Positions 26,764 through 36,018 of a DNA stretch of 38,639 bases are shown piece by piece. Both the position numbers and the translations under genes were made by a program. Below the pieces are notes generated by a model. It did no database searches and had not been told where the DNA came from. It worked only from the letters and a program-made list of their open reading frames with translations. Within the stretch, counting starts at the first letter, position 1; the number at the start of each line of letters is the position of its first letter. Origin of the DNA: an uncultured Flavobacteriales bacterium (GTDB lineage Bacteria; Bacteroidota; Bacteroidia; Flavobacteriales_D; Crocinitomicaceae); NCBI GenBank assembly GCA_913046365.1, contig CAJWRM010000023.1, positions 1 to 38,639 on the forward strand. Direction: 5' to 3'.

Positions 26764-27774
26764 ATGAAACACAACGTACTTCTTACGGGAGCAAGTGGCG
26801 GCATCGGATACGAGGTTTTTCAACAGCTGTTAAAATCTCAAAAATATAACCTTACTATTTTCATTCGAGAAAGTAGGAAAAACATAAAACGATTTAAGTC
26901 ATTTGGTAATGAAATCAAAATATTATTCGGTGACGTAACAAAAAAGGAAGACTTAGCACAAATACGTGAGCCTTTCGACACTGTTATACATCTTGCAGCA
27001 ATCATCCCTCCTATTGCCTATAAATCAGAATCAAGCACCCATAAAGTGAATGTATTAGGAACCCAATTACTGATTCAGCATTTTGAATCTTATTGCCCTA
27101 AAGCTTTTTTCATGTTCAGCTCCTCAGTTGCGATTTATGGAGATCGATTAAAGAATCCTGAAATAAGGGTCTCCGACCCTTTAGATGAAGATGATGGAGA
27201 CTTTTATGTTCAATCTAAAATTAAGGCAGAGGAAGTCGTTCAGCAATCAAGATTGGAATGGACAATTTTTAGGTTGACAGCAATACTAGGCGTTAACAAC
27301 CATAAAATAACAGGGCTCATGTTCCACATGCCTTTAGATACACCTATGGAAATCACCACTCCATCCGATGCCGCAAGAGCTTTTGTGAATGCACTAGAGC
27401 ATAAACATTTGCTGTCCAAGAAAATCTTCAATCTTGGCGGAGGAGCATCCTTCAGAACAAGTTACAGGGAATTACTTTCAGAAAATTTTAAAATTAATGG
27501 TTTGGGTTCATTAAACTTCCCAGAAAAGACTTTTGCAGAAAAAAACTTTCATTGCGGTTATATGATGGATAGTGATGATCTTGAGGATATTTTGCATTAT
27601 AGAGAACATACACTTGTTGATTATTATCGCTTAAACAGCGCTGCGGTCCCAGCTATTCGAAAATACTTGACGATACCCTTTAGGGGGCTTATTAAGTTCT
27701 TTTTAAGACAAATGTCGGAGCCCTTACGTGCATACCAAAGAAATGATTTAAAAGAGCTTGAACGTTTTTTTTGA
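26764..27774 (+). CDS. NAD(P)-dependent epimerase/dehydratase family protein (extended SDR)
   Basis: A 336-residue extended short-chain dehydrogenase. The dinucleotide-binding motif is GASGGIGYEVF (residues 8-18). FGDVTKKEDL and VIHLAAIIPP follow, then a serine-rich MFSSSVAIYGD strand, and the catalytic Tyr-Lys pair is YVQSK. Sequence beyond ~230 carries the variable substrate-binding part. Enzymes of this group oxidise or isomerise hydroxyl groups on sugars, and the 3-beta-hydroxysteroid dehydrogenases belong to the same superfamily. Being 3 bp behind a 5-alpha-reductase-like gene, a lipid or steroid-like substrate is a reasonable guess, but a nucleotide sugar cannot be excluded. The 3' end is 12 bp from the convergent DUF5686 gene. 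Confidence 0.85.
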   Translation: MKHNVLLTGASGGIGYEVFQQLLKSQKYNLTIFIRESRKNIKRFKSFGNEIKILFGDVTKKEDLAQIREPFDTVIHLAAIIPPIAYKSESSTHKVNVLGTQLLIQHFESYCPKAFFMFSSSVAIYGDRLKNPEIRVSDPLDEDDGDFYVQSKIKAEEVVQQSRLEWTIFRLTAILGVNNHKITGLMFHMPLDTPMEITTPSDAARAFVNALEHKHLLSKKIFNLGGGASFRTSYRELLSENFKINGLGSLNFPEKTFAEKNFHCGYMMDSDDLEDILHYREHTLVDYYRLNSAAVPAIRKYLTIPFRGLIKFFLRQMSEPLRAYQRNDLKELERFF

Positions 27775-27786
27775 TTGCGTCAGGCA

Positions 27787-30330
27787 TTAATAACTCCATT
27801 TTCTTCTGAATGAATCGTAGAAATTGAGACCAACCTTCCACCCGATTGCTGCGTCATTATAATTATTATCCGCAGCTACAGCATAAATACCTATCTTGAA
27901 CAATTGTTTTCTAATCCGAAACATACGCTCTATACCCATATAAAATTCAACAAGACTGAAATTGGACTCGGGAACTATTAATAATCCTCCTCCTATTGTT
28001 TCTTCAAGTTTCAATCGATTTATCCCCCATAATTTATTTAAGAAAAAGCCATTAAAATGATGGATAAAATTAGCTTGTAAGTAGGAATTCGATGTGCTTA
28101 AATTTGTATCTAACATCTGCATGGATTTAGTTGGATCAGAAAACCAACCTAGATCTGAGGTTCTAAAATATTTGTATTCTATGGGGCGTAAATTGTTTTT
28201 TCTCAAATAAGCGCCAGCAAAAACATTTACCTCAGAATTGCCTAATGAATTAAGCTGGATTCTATCATTCATTCCAAACTCCACAAAATCAAAATCGGAA
28301 GCGGTTCCAAATATATTAGGGAACCCTTTTCTATATTTAAATTTTAATAACGGCCATTTCGCATTCGTTATGATTTTTTTACTCCCTTTCAAAATGTATT
28401 TCTGCCTGATTCTATAAGCAAACTCAAATTCTGTGATAAATACACCGTAATCATCAAATTCCAACGGTTGAGAAAAATCACCAAAAACATCCACCCATTC
28501 AGGATAAACAATATTTGTTAACGCTTGTCTTAGAGAAGCTTCTATACCCGTCCTGAGATAAAGGCCATTAATGATTTCAAATTCATGATTAATCTCAATA
28601 ACTCTATTTCGGACTCTATTGGCTGGTGAAAGTGTACCCTGAATACTTTGATAGCTATTTACAAAATCATATGTGTCCCCAATTCTAAAAGACAGCTTAG
28701 CAAACCGAAGTGGATTATACAAATACCCCATGCCGAAGGTGCCTTTTAAATCACGGTTATTGTGTCCATAATCTAGATAAGGTCTAAGCTCAATAGCGCG
28801 ACCGTTCTTGAATTCTTTTTCGTATTCAAAGTCCATATTATAACGGAATCCACCTACCCCAAATGGATCGATACCATTAACTAAACTAGAAAACCAAAAT
28901 GATTGTTTTTTAAAGGTGTTCCGAAATCCTACACCGTTAAAAAGAAAATCCCAAACAGTAAGTGAATTATATACACTGTCTTGGTCTGAAAGGTATTCTT
29001 CACTACTATGGTAATTGGTTATGCTGTCCTGAGTATCGATAAATGAAAGCTCTTCCCCTTCAAGGTAAAAAGGCCTAATTGCTTTCCAAAAACTTGTATC
29101 ACGATCAAATGCCCTTGGCTCATAAACTTTTTCTTCCAACCAAAACCTTCGATTGCTGTCGTCGAATTCAAATTGATATTCATCATGAGAAACACGAGAA
29201 TTCCCATGAATAAAGTTGTTTTCTGAAAATAAATTTTTCTCTTCAATGAGGTAAACAAATTCACGCTTTACCGGAAGTAGTTTGCCATCTATTTTTTGAT
29301 AGTTACAAACTATTCTCATTTCCTTAAAGTAGCTCAAAGCCCCCTTGTTAACCGCTAATTCATAACCTTCAGGTTCATAGGACTCCGATTTAATATAAAG
29401 TGTTCCTGAAAATAATGCCTCCTCCTTAAAGATAGGCTCTACACGTATCTCATAGATAAACTCCTTCCCTTCTAAAAAAGTCTGCTCCAGATAAAAATTG
29501 TAATATATAAAGGCATTATATGACAAAGGAGAGATCAAAGGACGTTGAGAAATTGTGGGTGCATGAATTACATTTTTAAAAATATTGATATCGGCATCCT
29601 GCATTCCGTTTACAAATATGTATGGATTGCTTTCAATACCTCCCGAAGGTTCTCCTAACTCTTGGTTCGAAAAAGAAGCTGAAACACTTACCCTGTTTTC
29701 CGTTTTCTCGGTATAATCAATAAAACCAGTGATTACATCCTTATATCGATTCTTTGCTTCGAAATATGAGTTACTCTTCCATTCTGTGATATTCATTTTA
29801 GACATGTTCAATTCAGAATCTGCCTTTAAAGTATCTGATTTCGACTCAGAGCGCTTATCTAAAGAAGTAAAACAATAGGTTTGACATTGGTATCTGCCCG
29901 CTGCATTCAAGAATCTACTTCTTCTTGAAATAACTTCTTTCATGATTCTTTTTCCCTTCTTCTTGTTGCTTTCTGATATAACTAAAACTTCTTCTAGCTC
30001 TTGAACCGATTTCAAGACCACATTGCATTGATAAACGTCACTAATCAACTCAACCATTGTATCTACAGATTCAAACCCAATAGAGGATATTCGTAATTCG
30101 TATCGATCTAGCTGAGCAACATCAAGGTGGTACTGTCCTTTTCCATTGGTAATGGTGCCATGACTTGTATTTTTAATCCAAACCTTAACAAAAGGTATCG
30201 ACTCTCCCGTATCATCTGTAATTGAACCTTTTATGACCTGACTATAACCAGCTGAAACTAGCATAAAATGGAAAAATGAAAAAACAAGCCATTTTTCTAA
30301 ACCTGAGATTATAAAAATTCTATTCATCAA
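27787..30330 (-). CDS. DUF5686 outer-membrane protein with carboxypeptidase-regulatory-like domain
   Basis: An 847-residue exported protein. After a signal peptide (to about residue 30, SAG-YSQ) comes a CarboxypepD-reg-like beta sandwich (about 33-110: GSITDDTGESIPFVKVWIKN, then GQYHLDV, LRISSIGFES), as found at the start of many TonB-linked outer-membrane proteins. The rest matches the DUF5686 family and ends in amphipathic beta strands with an aromatic tail (GWKVGLNFYDSFRRKWSY), suggesting an outer-membrane barrel. There is no plug domain or TonB box, so it is not a classical receptor. Function unknown. Start codons at 30330 and 30327 (Met-Met) are equivalent. It stands alone, divergent from the helicase gene across 214 bp. 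Confidence 0.82.
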   Translation of the reverse strand: MMNRIFIISGLEKWLVFSFFHFMLVSAGYSQVIKGSITDDTGESIPFVKVWIKNTSHGTITNGKGQYHLDVAQLDRYELRISSIGFESVDTMVELISDVYQCNVVLKSVQELEEVLVISESNKKKGKRIMKEVISRRSRFLNAAGRYQCQTYCFTSLDKRSESKSDTLKADSELNMSKMNITEWKSNSYFEAKNRYKDVITGFIDYTEKTENRVSVSASFSNQELGEPSGGIESNPYIFVNGMQDADINIFKNVIHAPTISQRPLISPLSYNAFIYYNFYLEQTFLEGKEFIYEIRVEPIFKEEALFSGTLYIKSESYEPEGYELAVNKGALSYFKEMRIVCNYQKIDGKLLPVKREFVYLIEEKNLFSENNFIHGNSRVSHDEYQFEFDDSNRRFWLEEKVYEPRAFDRDTSFWKAIRPFYLEGEELSFIDTQDSITNYHSSEEYLSDQDSVYNSLTVWDFLFNGVGFRNTFKKQSFWFSSLVNGIDPFGVGGFRYNMDFEYEKEFKNGRAIELRPYLDYGHNNRDLKGTFGMGYLYNPLRFAKLSFRIGDTYDFVNSYQSIQGTLSPANRVRNRVIEINHEFEIINGLYLRTGIEASLRQALTNIVYPEWVDVFGDFSQPLEFDDYGVFITEFEFAYRIRQKYILKGSKKIITNAKWPLLKFKYRKGFPNIFGTASDFDFVEFGMNDRIQLNSLGNSEVNVFAGAYLRKNNLRPIEYKYFRTSDLGWFSDPTKSMQMLDTNLSTSNSYLQANFIHHFNGFFLNKLWGINRLKLEETIGGGLLIVPESNFSLVEFYMGIERMFRIRKQLFKIGIYAVAADNNYNDAAIGWKVGLNFYDSFRRKWSY

Positions 30331-30498
30331 TTATTTTGAGTTTAGTATAACGAAATATATTTGAAACCAATCAATAAAGCAGTACAAGAGCTAAAAAAAG
30401 CATAAATGTTTAGAAGAAAAGCCACATTTTCTATTCTATTAGAAAGATAAATAAACAAGATTAAACATAACTAAGACAGCCAAGTGAGAATCGAATGA

Positions 30499-30527
30499 TT
30501 GAAGCTCATCCTTTATACTTACTTTAG
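30499..30527 (+). promoter_or_regulatory. Putative promoter of the DEAD-box helicase operon
   Basis: TTG (30499-30501), an 18-bp spacer and TACTTTAG (30520-30527) fit the Bacteroidota promoter with one mismatch in the -7 box. The end of the box is 18 bases before ATG 30545. Confidence 0.4.
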
Positions 30528-30544
30528 CAACAGATTAGAAATAA

Positions 30545-31813
30545 ATGAAATTCGAAGACCTATACCTAATTCCTGAAATACTTAAGGCGTTAAAAGATGA
30601 AGGATATACAGTACCCACATCCATACAAGAGAAAGCAATACCTCTAATTCTCAATAGACAAGACGTGCTCGGAAGTGCACAAACTGGAACAGGTAAAACA
30701 GCTGCCTTTGCAATACCAATTATACAACATTTAGCAAAAGACAATAGAAACACTAGTGGTAGAAGACGCGTTAAATCATTGATTGTTACACCTACGAGAG
30801 AACTTGCGATTCAGATTGGAGAAAGTTTTACTGCATATGCAAAATATACCCAGATTAAGAACACTGTAATCTTTGGTGGCGTTAAACAAGGTAGCCAAGT
30901 TAATGCACTGCACAGAGGAATTGATGTTCTTGTGGCTACACCTGGACGCCTATTAGATCTTATGAATCAAGGATTTATTTCACTTAGTGATGTTGAATAC
31001 TTCGTGCTAGATGAAGCAGATCGAATGTTAGATATGGGCTTTATCCACGATATTAAAAAGATTATTGCGAAGCTACCTAAGCAGAGGCAATCTCTTTTCT
31101 TTTCGGCTACTATGCCAAAAAACATCGTTGAGTTGTCTCGACAAATTTTAAGAAATCCCCAAAAAATCGCAGTTAATCCAGTCTCTTCAACAGCAGAAAC
31201 GATACAGCAATTTTTATATAAGACGAATAAGTCAAATAAACCTGCATTGTTGCTGCATATCCTGAAAGATCCTAATATTGAGCAAGTATTGGTATTCTCG
31301 CGTACAAAGCATGGTTCAGATCGAATTGTACGAAACCTCAGAAAGAAAGACATCAATAGTGCCGCTATACATGGTGATAAATCACAAAACCAAAGACAAC
31401 GTGCGCTAAAAGAATTTAAACAAGGAAAAGTCAATGTTCTTGTTGCTACTGATATCGCAGCTCGAGGAATAGATATTGACAAGCTTCAGCATGTTATTAA
31501 TTATGATATCCCTAACGAATCTGAAACCTACGTTCATCGAATTGGGCGATGTGGACGAGCTGGCGAAGAAGGTGTTTCCATATCAATTTGTGATGCAGAA
31601 GAGCTCGCCTATATCCGTGATATTGAAAAGCTGACTCAGCAAAAAATAGCCATTATAGACGATCATCCTTTTCCACAAACGGATAAACCCATGACAGTTG
31701 CTGAAAAGAAAGAATTTGAAAAGCAAAAACAACGAAAAAAACAAGAGTTTTTTGCCAATCGAAATAAAAAACGTGGCGCACAAAACCCAGGTTTCCGGAG
31801 AGGCAGAAGATAG
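30545..31813 (+). CDS. rhlE: DEAD-box ATP-dependent RNA helicase (RhlE-like)
   Basis: A 422-residue DEAD-box helicase that unwinds RNA duplexes in ribosome assembly or RNA turnover. Motifs are complete and in order: Q motif (TSIQ near 25-28), Walker A AQTGTGKT (45-52), PTRELAIQ, TPGRLLDL, DEAD (156-159), SAT, FSRTKHGSDR, ATDIAARGID and HRIGRCGRAG. The C-terminal extension of ~50 residues is basic and short (KKRGAQNPGFRRGRR), typical of the RhlE group rather than the longer DbpA-domain helicases; rhlE is a subfamily-level name. A GNAT gene follows after 11 bp and is probably co-transcribed. Cold induction is common for this family but nothing in the leader proves it here. Confidence 0.95.
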   Translation: MKFEDLYLIPEILKALKDEGYTVPTSIQEKAIPLILNRQDVLGSAQTGTGKTAAFAIPIIQHLAKDNRNTSGRRRVKSLIVTPTRELAIQIGESFTAYAKYTQIKNTVIFGGVKQGSQVNALHRGIDVLVATPGRLLDLMNQGFISLSDVEYFVLDEADRMLDMGFIHDIKKIIAKLPKQRQSLFFSATMPKNIVELSRQILRNPQKIAVNPVSSTAETIQQFLYKTNKSNKPALLLHILKDPNIEQVLVFSRTKHGSDRIVRNLRKKDINSAAIHGDKSQNQRQRALKEFKQGKVNVLVATDIAARGIDIDKLQHVINYDIPNESETYVHRIGRCGRAGEEGVSISICDAEELAYIRDIEKLTQQKIAIIDDHPFPQTDKPMTVAEKKEFEKQKQRKKQEFFANRNKKRGAQNPGFRRGRR

Positions 31814-31824
31814 ATACCAGCACT

Positions 31825-32271
31825 ATGATTCAACGAATAGAACATAGGGTTAGAGAGGAAGCAAATGAGATAAGACGCATTTTTCAAATCTCTTATAAAA
31901 TTGAAGCTCAGTTGCTCGGAGCTAAAAACTTTCCACCCTTAGAAAGACCTATTTCTGCTTTTGAGCATTGTGCAAATGAATTTTTTGGCTATTATGAAGA
32001 AGAAAAATTAATAGCGGTCATTGAAATGAAAAAGGAAGAAAACGCCATGCACATTCAAAGCCTTGTCGTTGACCCGAGTCATTTCCGAAAAGGTATCGCA
32101 AGAAAGCTTATTACATTCATTTTAAATTATTTTGATTCACTTCATTTTACTGTTGAAACAGGTAAAAATAATCCTCCTGCACGAAAGCTTTATGAAGGGT
32201 TAGGTTTTCAGCTTGTTAAAACCTATGTTGCAGCGGAAAATATAACAAAGGTACGTTACCACAGGAGCTGA
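31825..32271 (+). CDS. GNAT family N-acetyltransferase
   Basis: A 148-residue single-domain acetyltransferase using acetyl-CoA. The core is readable in LIAVIEMKKEENAMHIQSL, then VVDPSHFRKGIARKLI, whose RKGIA is the acetyl-CoA pyrophosphate-binding R/Q-x-x-G-x-G/A motif. NPPARKLYEGLGFQLVK is the conserved motif B end. The substrate cannot be told from sequence. It lies 11 bp downstream of the helicase gene; acetylation of a ribosomal or RNA-related protein would suit that position but is speculation. Confidence 0.88.
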   Translation: MIQRIEHRVREEANEIRRIFQISYKIEAQLLGAKNFPPLERPISAFEHCANEFFGYYEEEKLIAVIEMKKEENAMHIQSLVVDPSHFRKGIARKLITFILNYFDSLHFTVETGKNNPPARKLYEGLGFQLVKTYVAAENITKVRYHRS

Positions 32272-32390
32272 AAAGTTGAAAAGATCATTTCGTATTTTTT
32301 TATTTCGATTTGAATACCATAAAAGGGGTATTTTACGTCCGATTACAAAAAAAAGTGATGGGCTCTTTACTTATTCGATTTCAACTTTAT

Positions 32391-32398
32391 TAGGTTTG
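32391..32398 (+). promoter_or_regulatory. Putative -7 box of the DUF6607 gene
   Basis: TAGGTTTG matches TAnnTTTG exactly and ends 14 bases before ATG 32413. No TTG stands at the correct -33 distance. I see no iron-box-like palindrome next to it. Confidence 0.4.
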
Positions 32399-32412
32399 CT
32401 AAAACCAAAAAC

Positions 32413-33324
32413 ATGATTCAAATAAATAGGGTATTTCTTATAACTGTTTTAATAATCTCAAATTTATCTTTTGCCCAGACTTCTAAAAAAGATTTAGACC
32501 GAAGTTCAATTAAAAAAATGTGTGGTTGTTTTGAGGTAGAATTCAAATTTTCTGAAACCTTTAATTATTCTGATGACAGTCTTTATATGCCATCGAAAAA
32601 CAAAATTGCGAAGGCTTTAGAATATGCCCAGTTGGTTGAAGAGAAGGATGACTTGGTTGTTATTCAGCACCTTCTTTTAGTTGGTGATGAGTCAAGTCCT
32701 TATATCATAAAACATTGGAGACAGGATTGGCTTTTTGAAAATCAAGACTTTTACAATTACGAAGGAGATAACAATTGGGATTTTATCAAGAAAAAAGAAA
32801 ATGACGTAGCCGGAACGTGGACGCAAAAAGTTTTTCAGGTAGACGACAGCCCTAGGTATGAAGGAAATGGCTCATGGGTGTATGTTGACGGAAAAACCTT
32901 TTGGGAAAATGAAACGAACGCCCCATTACCCAGGCGAGAATACACCAAACGAAGTGACTATAACATTACCCTAAGACGCAACAAGCACATAGTTGTAGAA
33001 GAAGGATGGATACACGATCAAGACAACGATAAAATCATTCGTGAAAAAAGAAAGGATGATTTTGTGATTGCACAAGAAAAAGGAACCAACACCTATAAAA
33101 GAGTTGCTGATGAACGTTGTAAAGGTGCAGTTACTTGGTGGGAAGAAAATAAAGAATTCTGGTCAATAGTTAGAACATCCTGGGCAGAGATATATGGTAA
33201 AAACAAGGACTTGAAGCTCGCTGAAAAAGTAGAAGGAAAAAGGCTTTATGAAATACTATTTTCTATGCCTACAACCACAGGCAAAGAAACAATCGTTGAA
33301 ACTTTAAAGTCTTTCGTTAGATAG
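32413..33324 (+). CDS. Exported DUF6607 family protein
   Basis: A 303-residue exported protein with a signal peptide (about residues 1-22, LSFAQ). The mature N-terminus has the family hallmark KKMCGCFEVEFKFSETF, with cysteines 37 and 39. Also visible are LLLVGDESSPYIIKHWRQDW, GTWTQKVFQVDDSPRYEG and VTWWEENKEFWSIVR, with many Trp and Tyr residues in between. This is the DUF6607 family of Bacteroidota and Proteobacteria, which I know mainly as a neighbour of PepSY, DUF2271 and TonB-receptor genes, suggesting a part in iron or haem handling; no activity is established. It is convergent with the PepSY-reductase gene with 12 bp between stops, and has its own -7 box. Confidence 0.8.
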   Translation: MIQINRVFLITVLIISNLSFAQTSKKDLDRSSIKKMCGCFEVEFKFSETFNYSDDSLYMPSKNKIAKALEYAQLVEEKDDLVVIQHLLLVGDESSPYIIKHWRQDWLFENQDFYNYEGDNNWDFIKKKENDVAGTWTQKVFQVDDSPRYEGNGSWVYVDGKTFWENETNAPLPRREYTKRSDYNITLRRNKHIVVEEGWIHDQDNDKIIREKRKDDFVIAQEKGTNTYKRVADERCKGAVTWWEENKEFWSIVRTSWAEIYGKNKDLKLAEKVEGKRLYEILFSMPTTTGKETIVETLKSFVR

Positions 33325-33336
33325 TCGACCTAAAAG

Positions 33337-35532
33337 CTAATAGCAATCCATTTTAATTTGTCCATTGTCTTTATAAAATTCAATGTCATCTAAATTATTG
33401 TTTTTACATACCATCTCTATTTCATTCAAAACTCCTTGCCCCATGGCTATTGATCCGCAAATCATAATCGCGGTACCATTAACCAAAGCCTCAGCAATTT
33501 CAGCTTGATTCTCCGTAATAAGCTGTTGAACGTATTGATTTTTGTTAACAGAAAAAATTGTCCGCAAATTTCGTATTTGATTATTCGCCTTTAGACCCAA
33601 AAGCTCCTCTTCGTATAGCTTGTAATCCTCGGCTGACTTTCCACCCCAAAATAAATCAATATTTGCATTTGACTTGTTTTCAACGGCCATTCCAATAAAT
33701 GGAGCAATCCCCGTTCCATTGGAAACAACAATTAAGCTAGTGTAGCCCTGAGGTGCATGAAACTTCGTATTAGAAACAATCCTGGCTTCTATCTTACTAT
33801 TTTGGCCAAGACCCGCTAGATGTTGAGAACATGATCCTAAAAAGTGCTTCTTGATGTACAGTATAATTTCTTTATTGGGACCAGCTCCAATCGAATACAA
33901 ACGCTCCTGTTCACCCTTTTTAGGTCGAATTGCAAGTAAGTCTCCAGAAACAAATTCAATATTGCGATCCGCCTGAAGAACCAATCGAAATGTTAACTTT
34001 GGATGCAAATCTGCATTTGTAATAGAGAGCACCTCAAACTCATCGTACTTCGTTTTTTCCTCAATTTTCACATCCGAATTTGAAAGGCTATTATTTGAGC
34101 ACCATTGCGCTTTCCAAGTATCAAAATCTAACTTGGATTGCTGGTTTACAAGACCAATATCTGTGTTTTTTGTGGCATTCGGCTCGTTCATTAAAGCCTC
34201 GTCAACATCAATGGCAAACTGACAAAAGTCTGGATAATTTCTAGAACCAAAACCTAAGACAGAAAAATCAAAGGAAATAACATGTTTTGCCTTATTAAGT
34301 TTCTTTAAAAATTTATTTGCATTGGCTGGAGCTTCACCTAATCCATAGGTGGATGTCACGACAAGAAGATGGTGTTTATGCTTTTGCGTTTTATAGTTAT
34401 TCAGATAATCTAAGAACACTGTCCTGCCATTCAAAATAAGTAGATCGTAAATCGACCGAGCATAGCGCATTGTATTTCCGTTCTCTGAACCAACGAGTAT
34501 AATGTATTCACTCTGGCTAATCACAAAGCTATTTACTTTTTTGTGCTTCAGTCTTTTCAAACTAATTTGCAAACCTGAAAATATAAAAAATAGAATACTA
34601 CAGCAGGCCATACAAAGTATTACAGACCAGGAAATACTACCCTGTCCAGTGTGTACAGCATAGCTCCAAATTCTGAATTTTTGTTGAAACCCAAAATTAA
34701 ATGTGCTAATTACTTCGCCCGTAAATTGATTAACAACAAGATCGCTATCTAAGGTTTTGATTTGAAAATGATCTCCATCCTCTGGAAACGGCGAAAACGG
34801 AAAAACCAAGGACTCCAAAGAAGCTAGAGTTATGTCTTTAAAAACGGGAACATCTGAAGCCTTTACAGTATTAAATTGATCTAAATCATTTTGTTTGGCC
34901 TCATGAACAGGTGACTGTTCCCCAGGTAAAATCTCGAATCGTTCTAAGCTCAGGTATACACCAGATAAAGCAATTAAAACAATTACGATCATAAAAAACC
35001 TTGAGAGTTGGGCGTGCCAGTAGGTGTAAAAGTCATCTTTACTTATTTTCTTGAAGACATTCGCAAAGCTCCCCTGTCGCCTTAATAGTAATGCGAAACC
35101 TGTTGCCGCGATAAAAAATAAAAGTAGAGATGAAATCCCAACGAGTATTCTACCTGTTTTTTTCAATAAAAGTGAACGGTGAAATATTCGAGTAAGGCTA
35201 TAAATTCGAGATTCCTTTTTGGGTGGTGAGACCTGCTGCGCATTTATTGGATTGACATATACTGTTTCTGCGGTGCCGTCATTGGTAAGAAGAGCTACCT
35301 GCGCCAGGCCTTGCTTCATTTCAATGGAATAAGTTTCTTTATATTTTTTATCTAATGAGTCACATAGCTGTGCAACGGAAAATGAATTTAAATCACCAAA
35401 CTGATTTTTCGCATTTTCTTGCTCTATTGATGAGAATGATAAAATAGCACCACTTACAGAGGCCCCTATTAGAAAAAACACACTGATACAAGCTAAAAAG
35501 AAATGACTAAACCTCCAAATCGATTGGATCAT
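33337..35532 (-). CDS. PepSY-domain membrane protein fused to flavodoxin and FAD/NAD(P)H reductase
   Basis: A 731-residue inner-membrane reductase. Residues 1-330 form a PepSY-associated TM region: helices near 8-32, 128-150, 176-196 and 302-322, enclosing two periplasmic PepSY-like segments. It has histidines at the family positions in IFHRSLLL (118), YWHAQL (173) and VHTGQG (294), which could bind haem. A flavodoxin domain follows (EYIILVGSENGNT at 342-354, TSTYGLGEAPANA). Then comes a ferredoxin-reductase module with FAD motif RLYSIGAG (544-551), GSCSQHL, the NAD(P)-site NGTGIAPFIG (605-614) and a C-terminal aromatic residue. The order predicts NAD(P)H > FAD > FMN > haem/periplasm electron flow, as in siderophore- or haem-linked iron reductases. 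It overlaps the DUF2271 gene by 4 bp. Confidence 0.9.
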   Translation of the reverse strand: MIQSIWRFSHFFLACISVFFLIGASVSGAILSFSSIEQENAKNQFGDLNSFSVAQLCDSLDKKYKETYSIEMKQGLAQVALLTNDGTAETVYVNPINAQQVSPPKKESRIYSLTRIFHRSLLLKKTGRILVGISSLLLFFIAATGFALLLRRQGSFANVFKKISKDDFYTYWHAQLSRFFMIVIVLIALSGVYLSLERFEILPGEQSPVHEAKQNDLDQFNTVKASDVPVFKDITLASLESLVFPFSPFPEDGDHFQIKTLDSDLVVNQFTGEVISTFNFGFQQKFRIWSYAVHTGQGSISWSVILCMACCSILFFIFSGLQISLKRLKHKKVNSFVISQSEYIILVGSENGNTMRYARSIYDLLILNGRTVFLDYLNNYKTQKHKHHLLVVTSTYGLGEAPANANKFLKKLNKAKHVISFDFSVLGFGSRNYPDFCQFAIDVDEALMNEPNATKNTDIGLVNQQSKLDFDTWKAQWCSNNSLSNSDVKIEEKTKYDEFEVLSITNADLHPKLTFRLVLQADRNIEFVSGDLLAIRPKKGEQERLYSIGAGPNKEIILYIKKHFLGSCSQHLAGLGQNSKIEARIVSNTKFHAPQGYTSLIVVSNGTGIAPFIGMAVENKSNANIDLFWGGKSAEDYKLYEEELLGLKANNQIRNLRTIFSVNKNQYVQQLITENQAEIAEALVNGTAIMICGSIAMGQGVLNEIEMVCKNNNLDDIEFYKDNGQIKMDCY

Positions 35533-36017
35533 TGAACAGCGATGAATCTAACATAACGCACATACCCTTTCCCCTCTAATTTTTTTGAAAGGTTCGATTT
35601 GTTCAACCTAAGTTCGAGGTCTTTCTCATGATATTCTTGATTCTCAACAGCACTCTCAAACCTTAGGCGATACCCCTTATTAATTTTGTCTTTGTCAAGG
35701 TTTAAAATACACATGGTACGCTCTCCACCTCCGACAGTTGCACCTGTGATTCCGTCTAATTTTGTTCGTTTCTTTCCATAAAACTTCCACCATGAACTCA
35801 TTTCATAATACCATTCCGAATCATCACCAATAACGTATAAGGTTTTTTCATAATCCCCTTTCGGATTGATTAATGAAACGATGACATAGGCACCCTCACC
35901 TTTATAGTTTTTGATCTGAATCATGCATTTATACTGAACCTCTCCAACAGGCATATCGCTCGAGGCGAGAATAGAGACAAGAACAATGAAACTTAAATAA
36001 ACAAATAGCTTTTTCAT
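35529..36017 (-). CDS. Exported DUF2271 family protein
   Basis: A 162-residue periplasmic protein with a signal peptide (about 1-18). It has one DUF2271 domain: VQYKCMIQIKNYKGEGAYV split over residues 28-46, WYYEMSSWWKFYG, and the family signature DGITGATVGGGERTM near residue 90. DUF2271 genes commonly sit beside PepSY-TM and FMN/flavin-linked genes in iron-related loci. A periplasmic accessory of the reductase is my inference; no activity is known. It is 1 bp downstream of the ankyrin gene and overlaps the reductase start by 4 bp, so it is strictly co-expressed with both. Confidence 0.82.
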   Translation of the reverse strand: MKKLFVYLSFIVLVSILASSDMPVGEVQYKCMIQIKNYKGEGAYVIVSLINPKGDYEKTLYVIGDDSEWYYEMSSWWKFYGKKRTKLDGITGATVGGGERTMCILNLDKDKINKGYRLRFESAVENQEYHEKDLELRLNKSNLSKKLEGKGYVRYVRFIAVQ

Positions 36018-36018
36018 A

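Noticed and set aside
30967..31482. 171-codon minus-strand ORF
   Set aside because: It is antisense to the helicase core, where all DEAD-box motifs lie on the plus strand.
32313..32332. AATACC/GGTATT inverted repeat (8-base loop) after the GNAT gene
   Set aside because: Only six base pairs and no T-run behind it; too weak to call a terminator.
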